A DNA stretch of 64,000 nt from an uncultured Aquimarina sp. (lineage in GTDB: Bacteria; Bacteroidota; Bacteroidia; Flavobacteriales; Flavobacteriaceae): the NCBI GenBank assembly GCA_947498705.1, contig CANMLW010000001.1:434001-498000 (forward strand). Reading direction: 5' to 3'. Shown piece by piece: positions 1-8,498 of the stretch. The notes beneath the pieces were generated by a model, which had not been told where the DNA came from, did not search any database, and was given only the letters and a program-made list of their open reading frames with translations. A program made the translations under genes and the position numbers. How positions within the stretch are numbered: the first letter of the stretch is position 1; each line of letters starts with the position of its first letter.

Positions 1-1
1 A

Positions 2-634
2 AGAAAGAGAACTTTTGGAGAAAGTAAAAACCTGAGAAGAACCATACGCAGAAATTTTTCTGAAGCAGAGTTTAGATTGGCTCGTAGAAAAGTTGATGAT
101 ATCGTAGTTACAGTTTCTAATCTTACAAAAAACAGAACAGAATATAAATCTATTAATGATTTTTCTTATGAAGACTTCTGCGATTGGATTTGGATGTCAT
201 GTAATTATGTGCCCTTTATGAGTTTAGTCACCAAGGGTGGATGCGAATATGCAGATGGAGGATTTGGTTGCATGGTTCCAATACGTGAGGCTATAAGAAG
301 AGGTGCTACAGAAGTTGATGCTATTATTCTCGAATCCGAAAACATGGAACATAATAAGATTTTAGGCAAAAATCCATTTTCTTTGATGGTGAATTTATAT
401 GGCTTTGTTTTGGATCAGGTAGAAAGACATGACACGTTATTGGGTAAATTTGCAGCTATTAACAAAGATGTTTCATTAAACCTTTATTATACACCGTCTA
501 AGCTTACAGAAAACTCATTGATTTTTGACAAAAAACTAATGCGTAATTGGTGGAAACAGGGGTATGCATATGCCGAACAAAAACATAAACTAGCAGAAGA
601 AAATAAATTAAAAGATTTAGATACTTCTGGGTAA
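2..634 (+). CDS. Patatin-like phospholipase, C-terminal part (5' end outside window)
   Basis: The reading frame is open from base 2, so this is the 3' part of a gene that begins before the window. A TTG at 77 is an internal leucine codon, not a start. The motif ADGGFGCMVPIREAIRRGA carries the Asp-Gly-Gly signature of patatin lipases, in which the Asp forms the Ser-Asp catalytic dyad. The GxSxG nucleophile elbow must lie upstream of the window. The family hydrolyses acyl esters of phospholipids or other lipids. The C-terminal tail is charged and probably unstructured. The gene converges on the carboxylase gene with only six bases between the stop codons. The family call is confident; the substrate is not readable. 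Confidence 0.8.
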   Translation, partial: RKRTFGESKNLRRTIRRNFSEAEFRLARRKVDDIVVTVSNLTKNRTEYKSINDFSYEDFCDWIWMSCNYVPFMSLVTKGGCEYADGGFGCMVPIREAIRRGATEVDAIILESENMEHNKILGKNPFSLMVNLYGFVLDQVERHDTLLGKFAAINKDVSLNLYYTPSKLTENSLIFDKKLMRNWWKQGYAYAEQKHKLAEENKLKDLDTSG

Positions 635-640
635 TATTTC

Positions 641-2269
641 TTACACCTGTATAACTCCTAAATTGAATTTCTTTTCTATAGGAGCATGATTTGCAGCTTC
701 TATTCCCATAGATATCCATTTCCTAGTATCCAAGGGGTCTATGATAGCATCGGTCCATAATCGTGCAGCGGCATAATACGGAGAGGTTTGCGCATCATAC
801 TTACCCTTAATTTTGTCAAATAATGCCTTCTCTTCTTCTGCAGATAATTCTTCCCCTTTTTTCTTTAAAGAAGCCGTTTCAATTTGTAATAACACCTTGG
901 CAGCTTGTGTTCCTCCCATAACCGCTAATTCGGCACTTGGCCATGCAACAATTAGCCTAGGATCATAGGCCTTACCGCACATTGCATAATTACCAGCACC
1001 ATAAGAATTTCCTGTAATGATAGTAAACTTAGGAACTACACTATTACTTACTGCATTTACCATTTTTGCACCATCTTTTATAATACCACCATGTTCACTT
1101 TTACTTCCAACCATAAAGCCCGTTACATCCTGCAAAAACACTAATGGAATTTTCTTTTGATTACAGTTTGCAATAAAGCGGGTTGCTTTATCTGCCGAAT
1201 CAGAATAGATTACACCACCAAATTGCATTTCTCCTTTCTTGGTCTTTACAATTTTACGTTGATTAGCAACTATGCCAACCGCCCATCCATCAATGCGAGC
1301 ATATCCGGTGATGATAGTTTGACCATATCCAGCTTTATACTCATCAAAATCAGAGTTGTCAACAAGTCTGGATATAATTTCCATAACGTCATATTGCTCA
1401 TTACGAGCTTTGGGCAAAATACCGTAGATTTCATCGGGATTCTGTTTAGGAAGAGATGGTTTGCTACGATTAAATCCTGCTTTTTCAAAATCTCCAATTT
1501 TAGAAAATACATTTTTGATAGTATCTAATGCATCAGCATCATCTTTTGCCTTATAATCGGTTACTCCAGATATTTCACAATGTGTCGTGGCACCTCCTAG
1601 CGTTTCATTATCAATACTTTCTCCTATAGCGGCTTTAACAAGATAACTTCCAGCTAGAAATATACTTCCCGTTTTATCCACAATAAGTGCTTCATCGCTC
1701 ATGATAGGTAAATAGGCACCTCCTGCTACACAACTTCCCATAACAGCAGAAATCTGAATGATTCCCATACTACTCATCACGGCATTATTACGAAATATTC
1801 TTCCGAAATGTTCTTTGTCTGGAAAAATTTCATCTTGCATAGGTAAATATACCCCAGCACTATCTACTAAATAAATAATTGGTAGTTTATTCTCTATTGC
1901 CAATTCCTGGGCTCTCAGGTTTTTTTTACCAGTAATAGGAAACCAGGCACCAGCTTTTACTGTTGCATCATTGGCAACAACGATACATTGTTTACCACTT
2001 ATATAGCCAATTTTTACAACTACACCACCACTGGGGCACCCGCCATGCTGTTCATACATACCTTCACCAGCAAACCCACCTATTTCGATACATTTGGCAT
2101 CTTTATCCAAAAGATAATCGATTCTCTCTCTCGCAGTCATTTTTCCTTTTGCGTGAAGTTTGTCAATACGCTTTTGGCCTCCTCCTAGCTTTATTTTTGC
2201 GAACTTTTGACGTAATGTAGATACTAATAATTTGTTGTGATCTTCGTTTTTGTTGAAGTTGATATCCAT
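641..2269 (-). CDS. Acyl-CoA carboxylase beta (carboxyltransferase) subunit, methylcrotonyl-CoA carboxylase-like
   Basis: This 542-residue protein matches the full length of biotin-dependent carboxyltransferase beta subunits. They move the carboxyl group from biotin to an acyl-CoA in the cytoplasm. The N-terminal half has GGCPSGGVV and a long LVDSAGVYLPMQDEIFPD block typical of the methylcrotonyl-CoA subgroup (leucine breakdown). The C-terminal half has the second crotonase-like fold with FLQDVTGFMVG and GNSYGAGNYAMCG. Propionyl-CoA carboxylase is the main alternative, but the QDEIFPDKEHFGRIF stretch favours the methylcrotonyl type. No biotin carboxylase or biotin carrier subunit lies next to it, so the partner must be encoded elsewhere. 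The ATG start at 2269 agrees with the family's N-terminus. Confidence 0.88.
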   Translation of the reverse strand: MDINFNKNEDHNKLLVSTLRQKFAKIKLGGGQKRIDKLHAKGKMTARERIDYLLDKDAKCIEIGGFAGEGMYEQHGGCPSGGVVVKIGYISGKQCIVVANDATVKAGAWFPITGKKNLRAQELAIENKLPIIYLVDSAGVYLPMQDEIFPDKEHFGRIFRNNAVMSSMGIIQISAVMGSCVAGGAYLPIMSDEALIVDKTGSIFLAGSYLVKAAIGESIDNETLGGATTHCEISGVTDYKAKDDADALDTIKNVFSKIGDFEKAGFNRSKPSLPKQNPDEIYGILPKARNEQYDVMEIISRLVDNSDFDEYKAGYGQTIITGYARIDGWAVGIVANQRKIVKTKKGEMQFGGVIYSDSADKATRFIANCNQKKIPLVFLQDVTGFMVGSKSEHGGIIKDGAKMVNAVSNSVVPKFTIITGNSYGAGNYAMCGKAYDPRLIVAWPSAELAVMGGTQAAKVLLQIETASLKKKGEELSAEEEKALFDKIKGKYDAQTSPYYAAARLWTDAIIDPLDTRKWISMGIEAANHAPIEKKFNLGVIQV

Positions 2270-2670
2270 GGGTGCTCGTTATTTGCACGAAAATACAAAA
2301 AACGGAACGTTTAAGAATAATGACAAAAAAATTAAACCTACTTTTTTTATGTTACTTAATGATACCCTTTTTATGTTATGATATCTTCTTTGGGAAACTT
2401 CTAAAATAATTTTTATGATGCAAGGGAGAATTTCCAATTTTAACAGGAGTGTAAAGGAAGTTAAGGCTTTGTTTTCTTTACTATTGTAGCAGATTTAATA
2501 CTTTACCGATAACTATTTGTAAAAAGTCATGTACACAAATTCTAGTAGATTTTTTCTTTTAAGGTTTAACAACTCTTCAAAAATCTATGTTTTGACGATA
2601 AAATACCGATATTTGCACTTTCTTTTATATAAATGTACCTTTCTAAGGTGCTTAAATTAAATAATGATCT
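2270..2670. other. 401-base intergenic region
   Basis: This AT-rich stretch separates two divergent genes and should hold both promoters. A near-match to the bacteroidete -7 box (GATATTTG at 2608-2615) precedes the small membrane protein gene, but the nearest TTTG is only 13 bases upstream, too close for a good -33 element. An imperfect direct repeat of CTTTTTATGTTA occurs near 2340-2380. I see no convincing gene or RNA. Confidence 0.5.
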
Positions 2671-2853
2671 ATGAAAATGAATAAAAACACTGTGCTGGCT
2701 TGGGCAACATTTATAATGATACTTGTTGGGTTGGCATTGATTGCATTAGGAGCATTTAGATATAGAGATGTATCTGGATATGGTTTTGCGGCCGTTGGGA
2801 TTGGCTTTTTTGCAATTGCCTGGGTTTTTAATGCTTTAAAAGGTAGAGTATAA
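2671..2853 (+). CDS. Small two-helix membrane protein, CAL67264-like family
   Basis: This 60-residue protein is almost entirely two hydrophobic helices (about residues 8-27 and 36-54) joined by a short loop with RYRDVSGYG. It ends in the basic sequence LKGRV. The pattern matches the short conserved membrane proteins of flavobacteria named after CAL67264, whose function is unknown. It lies 50 bases upstream of ettA in the same direction, so the two may share a transcript. The ATG at 2671 is followed by a second Met two codons later that could also serve as start. No catalytic or binding motif is visible. Confidence 0.75.
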   Translation: MKMNKNTVLAWATFIMILVGLALIALGAFRYRDVSGYGFAAVGIGFFAIAWVFNALKGRV

Positions 2854-2903
2854 CTCTTTAATATTTTAAAAAAACATATTAATACAAACAATTATTAGGG
2901 CTT

Positions 2904-4595
2904 ATGTCAGACGATAAAAAAGTGATCTTTTCGATGTCGGGAGTGAGTAAAACGTATAAAAGTGCGAATACTCCTGTTCTTAAAAATATATATCTAAGTT
3001 TTTTTTACGGAGCAAAAATAGGAATTTTAGGACTTAATGGTTCTGGTAAATCTACTTTGCTAAAAATTATTGCTGGTGTTGATAAGAACTATCAAGGCGA
3101 TGTTGTTTTTGCACCTGGTTATACAGTAGGTATGCTAGAACAAGAGCCTAAATTAGATCCAGAAAAAACAGTACTAGAAGTTGTTAAGGAAGGAGTAGCA
3201 GAAACGGTTGCTGTTTTAGATGAGTACAATAAGATTAATGATATGTTTGGCTTACCAGAAGTTTATGAAAACCCTGATAAAATGCAGGAGCTGATGGATA
3301 AGCAAGCTAATTTACAGGATCAAATCGATGCAAGTAATGCATGGGAATTGGATACCAAATTAGAGATTGCAATGGATGCATTGCGTACTCCTGATTCTGA
3401 TAAGAAAGTTGGAGTATTATCTGGGGGAGAAAAAAGAAGGGTAGCATTGTGTCGTCTTTTATTACAAGAACCAGATGTATTATTACTAGATGAGCCTACC
3501 AACCATTTGGATGCAGAATCAGTACATTGGTTAGAGCATCACTTACAACAATACAAAGGAACGGTGATAGCTGTAACGCATGATCGTTACTTTTTGGATA
3601 ACGCAGCAGGTTGGATATTAGAACTGGATAGAGGTGAGGGAATTCCGTGGAAAGGAAATTACTCATCATGGTTAGATCAAAAGGCTAAACGATTGGCACA
3701 AGAGCAAAAGCAAGCTTCTAAACGCCAAAAAACATTAGAGAGAGAGTTAGAATGGGTTCGTATGGCCCCAAAAGGAAGGCAAGCAAAACAAAAAGCTCGT
3801 TTGAGTAACTACGATAAGCTAATGAGTCAAGATCAAAAGCAGGTAGATGAAAAACTAGAGATTTATATTCCGAATGGACCAAGATTAGGGACCAATGTGA
3901 TTGAAGCCTCAGGCGTGAATAAAGCTTTTGATGATAAGTTACTCTATGAAGATTTAAACTTTAATCTTCCACAGGCTGGTATTGTTGGTGTTATTGGCCC
4001 GAATGGAGCTGGTAAAACTACGATATTTAAAATGATCATGGGCGAAGAACAGCCTGATAAAGGAAGTTTTGATGTTGGTGAGACAGCTAAAATTGCGTAT
4101 GTAGATCAAAGTCATAGTAATATTGATCCCGAGAAAACCATCTGGCAAAATTTTAGCGATGAGCAGGATATGGTTATGATGGGTGGTAGGCAAGTGAATT
4201 CTAGAGCCTATTTAAGTCGTTTTAACTTTAGCGGAAGCGAACAAAATAAAAAAGTTGCTACACTATCAGGAGGAGAGCGTAACCGTTTGCATCTAGCCAT
4301 GACGCTAAAAGAAGAAGGTAATGTACTGTTACTTGATGAGCCAACAAATGATCTCGATGTAAATACCTTAAGAGCATTAGAAGAAGGGTTAGAGAATTTT
4401 GCAGGATGTGCAGTAGTTATTTCTCACGATAGATGGTTTCTGGATAGAATCTGTACACACATTTTGGCTTTTGAAGGAGATTCTCAAGTATATTTCTTCG
4501 AGGGTAGTTTCTCTGATTATGAAGAAAATAAAAAGAAACGTTTGGGTGGTGATTTGATGCCAAAACGAATTAAATACAAAAAATTAGTTCGCTAG
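2904..4595 (+). CDS. ettA: Energy-dependent translational throttle protein EttA (ABC-F ATPase)
   Basis: This soluble protein of 563 residues has two ABC ATPase domains and no membrane segment. The first domain has Walker A GLNGSGKST near residue 43 and signature LSGGEKRR near 172. The second has GPNGAGKTT near 367 and LSGGERNR near 454. Both carry the LLLDEPTNHLD / LLLDEPTNDLD Walker B type of ABC-F proteins. The charged linker between them (about 260-330) is the P-site tRNA interaction motif region. EttA binds the ribosomal E site and gates the first elongation step according to ATP/ADP ratio. Length and the start MSDDKKVIFSM fit EttA well. Its TAG stop directly abuts the ATG of the next gene, suggesting translational coupling. 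Confidence 0.93.
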   Translation: MSDDKKVIFSMSGVSKTYKSANTPVLKNIYLSFFYGAKIGILGLNGSGKSTLLKIIAGVDKNYQGDVVFAPGYTVGMLEQEPKLDPEKTVLEVVKEGVAETVAVLDEYNKINDMFGLPEVYENPDKMQELMDKQANLQDQIDASNAWELDTKLEIAMDALRTPDSDKKVGVLSGGEKRRVALCRLLLQEPDVLLLDEPTNHLDAESVHWLEHHLQQYKGTVIAVTHDRYFLDNAAGWILELDRGEGIPWKGNYSSWLDQKAKRLAQEQKQASKRQKTLERELEWVRMAPKGRQAKQKARLSNYDKLMSQDQKQVDEKLEIYIPNGPRLGTNVIEASGVNKAFDDKLLYEDLNFNLPQAGIVGVIGPNGAGKTTIFKMIMGEEQPDKGSFDVGETAKIAYVDQSHSNIDPEKTIWQNFSDEQDMVMMGGRQVNSRAYLSRFNFSGSEQNKKVATLSGGERNRLHLAMTLKEEGNVLLLDEPTNDLDVNTLRALEEGLENFAGCAVVISHDRWFLDRICTHILAFEGDSQVYFFEGSFSDYEENKKKRLGGDLMPKRIKYKKLVR

Positions 4596-5288
4596 ATGCC
4601 CTTATCAAAAATAAAGGTTATTGCATTTGATGCAGATGATACGTTGTGGGTAAACGAACCCTTTTTTAGAAAAGCGGAAGATGAGTTTTGTGACCTCTTA
4701 CAAGAATATATGTCTAAAGAAGAGGCAAATAAGTTACTCTTTGATATCGAGATGCAAAACTTACCTTTATATGGATATGGTATCAAGCCTTTTACACTTT
4801 CATTAATAGAAGCGGCTATCATTATATCAAAAGGAGATATGAAGATAGATTTGGTTCAAAAATTGATTGAGAAAGGTAAAACAATGCTTTTAGAACCGAT
4901 AGAATTAATTGATGGGATAGCAAAAACATTAGAAGAGCTATCCAAAAAGTATCGATTGGTGATGGCAACCAAAGGAGATTTACTTGATCAAGAACGCAAA
5001 TTAATTGCATCTGGTTTAGAAAAGTATTTTCATCACATAGAAATCGTTTCTGATAAAACAGAAAAACAATATAAAAAACTTGTAAAACATCTGGATATTA
5101 CACCTCAAGAATTTTTGATGGTTGGAAACTCATTAAAATCAGATGTTTTACCAGTTTTAAATATCGGAGGTCATGCGTTTCATATTCCGTTTCATACCAC
5201 TTGGGTACACGAAATGATTGATGAAGAGATTACACATTCAAATTTTAGAAGTTTTTCGAAAGCTAGTGAGCTATTGCAAGTTTTATAG
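4596..5288 (+). CDS. HAD-superfamily hydrolase (phosphatase)
   Basis: The protein begins with HAD motif I, FDADDTLW, where Asp12 is the predicted nucleophile and Asp14 the acid/base. An alpha-helical cap follows, then motif II around MATKGD, a Lys in the KLVKHL region, and MVGNSLKSDV as the acidic motif IV that binds magnesium. At 230 residues it is a typical cytoplasmic HAD phosphatase of the phosphoglycolate-phosphatase/YjjG-like group. The substrate cannot be read. The start codon touches the ettA stop without a gap, so the two are almost certainly cotranscribed and probably translationally coupled. The gene converges on the peptide operon, with only 21 bases between stop codons. Confidence 0.85.
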   Translation: MPLSKIKVIAFDADDTLWVNEPFFRKAEDEFCDLLQEYMSKEEANKLLFDIEMQNLPLYGYGIKPFTLSLIEAAIIISKGDMKIDLVQKLIEKGKTMLLEPIELIDGIAKTLEELSKKYRLVMATKGDLLDQERKLIASGLEKYFHHIEIVSDKTEKQYKKLVKHLDITPQEFLMVGNSLKSDVLPVLNIGGHAFHIPFHTTWVHEMIDEEITHSNFRSFSKASELLQVL

Positions 5289-5298
5289 TACTTATAAG

Positions 5299-5339
5299 TA
5301 AAAAAATACCTAAGGGATAGCATTGTTTTTTATAGGTAT
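5299..5339 (-). terminator. Terminator closing the Sdp-like operon
   Basis: Reading the minus strand, ATACCTA and TAGGTAT (positions 5333-5339 and 5306-5312) form a 7-bp stem followed directly by seven T residues. The TAG stop of the serine hydrolase lies inside the distal arm, so the coding region ends within the hairpin. Confidence 0.65.
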
Positions 5340-6455
5340 GATATTGGGTAGTATTGTATTTAAAATCTTATCAAATCTGATATTAGATGAATTATCTAAT
5401 AAAACAAAACAAGTTTTTTGCCTCGTATTTCTTAGTATAAAGGCATTATAAGCAAGCCATTGCCCGTTATGCCATACATTATCACCATCAATAACCCATC
5501 CAAATCCATAATTGGATGGGTTTTGAGTGTTTAATTGTGGCAGCGTAAACGCTTCTTGCATTTCCAGAGGAGTTAGAATAGGATTATTATACCATATTTT
5601 ATCCCATGCTACTAAATCCTGTATCGATGAAAAAATACCACCATCTCCAGCTACACCATCTATCCAGTTGGGTTCTATTGTTATAGGATTACTCTTTAAG
5701 AAGGCCTCAAAACCTATGGTAATAGTATCAGGATCTCTACTGTGTTTAGAGCACAAGTTCCATACTCGGGTTTGTTTTAATTGCAAAGGAATAAAAACAT
5801 ATTCTTGCATATACTCTTCAAAAGACATGTTTGTTACAACTTCTATAATTCGTGCCAATACAATATAATTGCTATTGTTATAAAAATACTGGTGAAGGGG
5901 AGCATTGGTATTACTATTAGTATTAGAACATAAAAGATCTACTGCATCTTTGTTACTTAGAATATATTCTTTATTTCTTTTTTTTCGTTTAGCTAGTTTG
6001 ATATAATCTACCTTAATACCCGATGTATGATTTAATAAATGGCGTATAGTCACTTGGGGGTATCCAAAGTCAGCAATATATTTAGTCGCCAGATCGTCAT
6101 AATCAACCTGATACTTTTTTTTAAGTACCATGATGCCAAATGCAGTAAACTGCTTGGATACAGAGGCAAGTCTAAAAACAGATTGTGTGGTTAGTTTTTC
6201 ATCTTTTTTACTCGAAGTGTAACCATACGCATTTGCTAATTTTATAGTGCCATTTTTCGAATAAAGAATAGCACCGTTAAATTTTTGTTTATCAGATAAG
6301 TATTGTAACCAATCTGATATACCGTTTATGGTTTGTTCTTCATTGTCTATAGCATTTATTGCTAATTTTGGCAAACTATTTTCATAGACCCAAATACCCC
6401 ATATTACTAATGAAATGAATAAGATTACGCCAAGTAAAATTAAAAATATGGTCAT
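5310..6455 (-). CDS. Membrane-anchored serine hydrolase of the beta-lactamase/penicillin-binding (class C-like) fold
   Basis: An N-terminal hydrophobic helix (about residues 2-23) anchors or exports this 381-residue protein. The SxxK catalytic motif is SVSK at residues 98-101, and the tyrosine motif lies in YNNSNYIVLARIIE. A late HNGQW segment resembles the third KTG-equivalent motif (HxG) of class C beta-lactamases and DD-peptidases. Such enzymes act on peptide or ester bonds outside the cytoplasm. The start overlaps the stop of the HTTM gene by four bases (ATGA), so it is the last gene of the four-gene peptide operon. In that setting it might process, export-mature or detoxify the peptide product. 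That role is inference; a generic esterase or peptidase is equally possible. Confidence 0.82.
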   Translation of the reverse strand: MTIFLILLGVILFISLVIWGIWVYENSLPKLAINAIDNEEQTINGISDWLQYLSDKQKFNGAILYSKNGTIKLANAYGYTSSKKDEKLTTQSVFRLASVSKQFTAFGIMVLKKKYQVDYDDLATKYIADFGYPQVTIRHLLNHTSGIKVDYIKLAKRKKRNKEYILSNKDAVDLLCSNTNSNTNAPLHQYFYNNSNYIVLARIIEVVTNMSFEEYMQEYVFIPLQLKQTRVWNLCSKHSRDPDTITIGFEAFLKSNPITIEPNWIDGVAGDGGIFSSIQDLVAWDKIWYNNPILTPLEMQEAFTLPQLNTQNPSNYGFGWVIDGDNVWHNGQWLAYNAFILRNTRQKTCFVLLDNSSNIRFDKILNTILPNIIPIKNNAIP

Positions 6456-7393
6456 TTAGAGGTTGCCGGGTTAGTTTTTATAATGGCATTTAACCGCAGT
6501 TTGTATCTCGAAACAAAATTCATTGTTTTGGAAACTATAGTTTGCCATTCTTTGTTGGTTAAGAAAAAACCTTGTAACAGTACAAATATAATCTGAAAAT
6601 CGTATAACATCATAAATAAACCAATACCCATATGCAACGATATAGCCAGTATGATCATTACATTTCTGGTTTTTTTAAACCATATCCAAAATGGAAATAT
6701 AAGTTCAATAAGAATGGTGCCATAAGTGGAAAGCGTAACAAAAAAACCATTTTTTATTAGAGCAAGATTTAACCCTGTACCCCTAAAACGCTCTGATCCT
6801 AATATATAATAAGTAGCAACACCATTAAACCATACCTCTGAGTTAATCTTGTGCATGGCAGATACAAAATAAATTAAGCATAAGTGTATGCAAATAGAGT
6901 ACCCTGCAACATTAGAAAGAAAATTCCCAAGTTTTTTGCTTTCTTCATTTTTGTAGGAAATGGGTTTGTTACTAAATCTTGAGTAAGAATCTATAAAAAC
7001 GAAATATAGAATTACAAACTTAATAATATTATCACCTCCATTAAGAGTTAACCAAGCCATATTTTGCATTAACTCGACACAAAAAAACAGGGTTAGTGCA
7101 GTAAAACGTTTTCCTATACCAAACAAGAACAAAACAATTAATGCAATATACAAGAGTAGAAAGATGTAGAAGTTATCTCGCAAAATATCAGAACTAATAT
7201 TAAAATATTCTAATAACGGTAATGGTTCTGACACAAGAAATGATTTACCGGTATATAATAAATCGGTAAATCTATAGGTTACAATAATATCTTTTATTAG
7301 GTATAGGCAAATAAACACTCTAAAAAAGGGTGCATAATAGCCAAATCTATTTTCTGTGCTTAGGTCGTCGATTATTTTGTTGAATGTATTCAT
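6452..7393 (-). CDS. HTTM-domain multi-pass membrane protein, SdpB-like
   Basis: This 313-residue protein has about seven hydrophobic segments and the horizontally-transferred-transmembrane (HTTM) layout shared by vitamin-K-dependent carboxylase-like proteins and SdpB. The motif WLTLNGGDNIIKFVILY and the segment around VSAMHKINSEVWFNGVATYYILG are typical. Its length is close to Bacillus SdpB, which is needed to mature the SDP peptide toxin, and much shorter than true gamma-carboxylases. It overlaps the preceding and following genes by four bases each (ATGA junctions), so it is tightly coupled to the SdpA/DUF5819-like gene and the serine hydrolase. The HTTM call is strong; equivalence to SdpB rests on context and size. 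Confidence 0.8.
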   Translation of the reverse strand: MNTFNKIIDDLSTENRFGYYAPFFRVFICLYLIKDIIVTYRFTDLLYTGKSFLVSEPLPLLEYFNISSDILRDNFYIFLLLYIALIVLFLFGIGKRFTALTLFFCVELMQNMAWLTLNGGDNIIKFVILYFVFIDSYSRFSNKPISYKNEESKKLGNFLSNVAGYSICIHLCLIYFVSAMHKINSEVWFNGVATYYILGSERFRGTGLNLALIKNGFFVTLSTYGTILIELIFPFWIWFKKTRNVMIILAISLHMGIGLFMMLYDFQIIFVLLQGFFLTNKEWQTIVSKTMNFVSRYKLRLNAIIKTNPATSK

Positions 7394-8049
7394 CGTGAGC
7401 TTAGTGTAAATTGATCGCTTTTAAATATCAAACTTTCATTATATAAGTTTTCCTTGCCAAGTTCTTTGCGATCTGCAAATTTTGGCATTTTTATCTGTGC
7501 CATTTCTATGGTGATGTAGTAATCATCAATGTTAAGACGATTTGTCTTAGCAATAAAAAAAGAATAGTTTTTTAAGGTCTTGAAATACGAAGTTTCTTGA
7601 ATGAATCGTTTTCCTCGAGCTATTTTTTCTTTATCATCTGCCTGGTCTTTGTCAATTTTATTGACATCGGCTTGATAGTCTATAGCTTCATTAACAGCAA
7701 TTAGCCCGTCGTTAATACTGTGCATAGTGCTTGATAAAACATAATCCAATATATCTTCCCCAGAATTAAATGGAGCATTGTCCGACTTCATATGCTGTAA
7801 AGGTGCCATTACTTCAAAAGTGTATTTTTTTGTAGCATCATTTTTATTTTGAAATGTATAGTATAGGCGATCGTTATATTTGGGAGGAGGTGCAAAAAAG
7901 CCCCATTTTTGATATAAGAACGTATTAAAAATTTTTTCTCCTTCAAGAAAAGAAATATTGATATAATTATTTGGACTTACAAAAACTAGTGTGAAACCCC
8001 AGTAAAATACAAATACAATGAGTACTACATATGAAAGTATTTTTCTCAT
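7390..8049 (-). CDS. SdpA / DUF5819-like membrane-anchored protein
   Basis: A single N-terminal transmembrane helix (about residues 5-25) is followed by a soluble domain of roughly 190 residues. After the helix comes a stretch ending LYQKWGFFAPPPKYNDR. A Q-x-W-x-FF-x-x-x-P type motif at this position is shared, from memory, by SdpA proteins of peptide-toxin operons and the DUF5819 family that accompanies HTTM proteins. The rest is mixed alpha/beta with a highly charged middle (DKDQADDKEKIARGK). It overlaps the HTTM gene by four bases and lies 80 bases behind the peptide precursor gene, separated from it by a hairpin. SdpA and SdpB act together in making mature SDP toxin in Bacillus, which is the basis for the inferred role. 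Confidence 0.72.
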   Translation of the reverse strand: MRKILSYVVLIVFVFYWGFTLVFVSPNNYINISFLEGEKIFNTFLYQKWGFFAPPPKYNDRLYYTFQNKNDATKKYTFEVMAPLQHMKSDNAPFNSGEDILDYVLSSTMHSINDGLIAVNEAIDYQADVNKIDKDQADDKEKIARGKRFIQETSYFKTLKNYSFFIAKTNRLNIDDYYITIEMAQIKMPKFADRKELGKENLYNESLIFKSDQFTLSSR

Positions 8050-8066
8050 AAGTAAATAGATATAAA

Positions 8067-8104
8067 ATCAGGCAAATGTTGCAAAATGATGACATTTGCC
8101 TGAT
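8067..8104 (-). terminator. 13-bp hairpin between peptide gene and maturation genes (likely attenuator)
   Basis: ATCAGGCAAATGT (8067-8079) and ACATTTGCCTGAT (8092-8104) are perfect inverted repeats with a 12-base loop. On the minus strand the stem is followed by TTTTAT, a short U-tract. It sits just after the stop of the small secreted precursor and before the SdpA-like gene. A leaky terminator here would give more transcript of the peptide than of its processing proteins. Confidence 0.65.
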
Positions 8105-8129
8105 AAAAATTAATAAATAAGGAAGATTT

Positions 8130-8498
8130 TTAACCTAAAGAACGAACTTTTTGTTTCTTATACTCTGCAATGTTCTTTAAGTAATTCTCTTTGTGTTGCT
8201 CTACAGTACCAATCGCGAAGATGGTCCATGTAGAAGCTTGACGAGTGACTTCTCTAATTCCTGGTAGTTGTACTCTGGCTACCTCTCTGGTATAAGCAAT
8301 TGCTCTTCTGGTAGCTCTAACAGTAAGCCTTAAAGTTGCTCTAAGTACTTGTGCTTGATCTGGAGATTCATTTTCTGCAGAGACATGGTTCACTGTGTAA
8401 GATGTACCATACAAATCCTCTCCTTTGTTGCTAAAACTCATAAAAATAAATGAAAAAGCTAGCAACCCAATTACCCCTAAGGTTTTGAAATTTTTCAT
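8130..8498 (-). CDS. Small secreted arginine-rich protein, candidate peptide-toxin precursor
   Basis: I do not recognise this protein. A longer frame from a TTG at 8504 exists, but the ATG at 8498 begins a textbook signal peptide (MKNFKTLGVIGLLAFSFIFM), so I use it (122 residues). After the signal come about 25 acidic, polar residues. Then follows a strongly basic segment (about 49-78) with Arg at 53, 57, 61, 64, 65, 71 and 75, near i/i+4 spacing that would put them on one face of a helix. A Pro-Gly turn and a more hydrophobic patch (STWTIFAIGTV) follow, and the tail is Lys-rich. There is no cysteine, unlike Bacillus SDP. It is the first gene of the operon with SdpA- and SdpB-like genes, so it takes the place of a toxin precursor. 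That role is inference. Confidence 0.6.
   Translation of the reverse strand: MKNFKTLGVIGLLAFSFIFMSFSNKGEDLYGTSYTVNHVSAENESPDQAQVLRATLRLTVRATRRAIAYTREVARVQLPGIREVTRQASTWTIFAIGTVEQHKENYLKNIAEYKKQKVRSLG

Noticed and set aside
77..634. Complete 185-residue gene starting at TTG 77
   Set aside because: The frame stays open to base 2 with patatin-like sequence, so it is the tail of a longer gene cut by the window edge.
2587..2615. Promoter TTTG / GATATTTG before the small membrane protein gene
   Set aside because: The spacing of 13 bases is far below the usual 17-23 and the -7 box has a mismatch in its first base.
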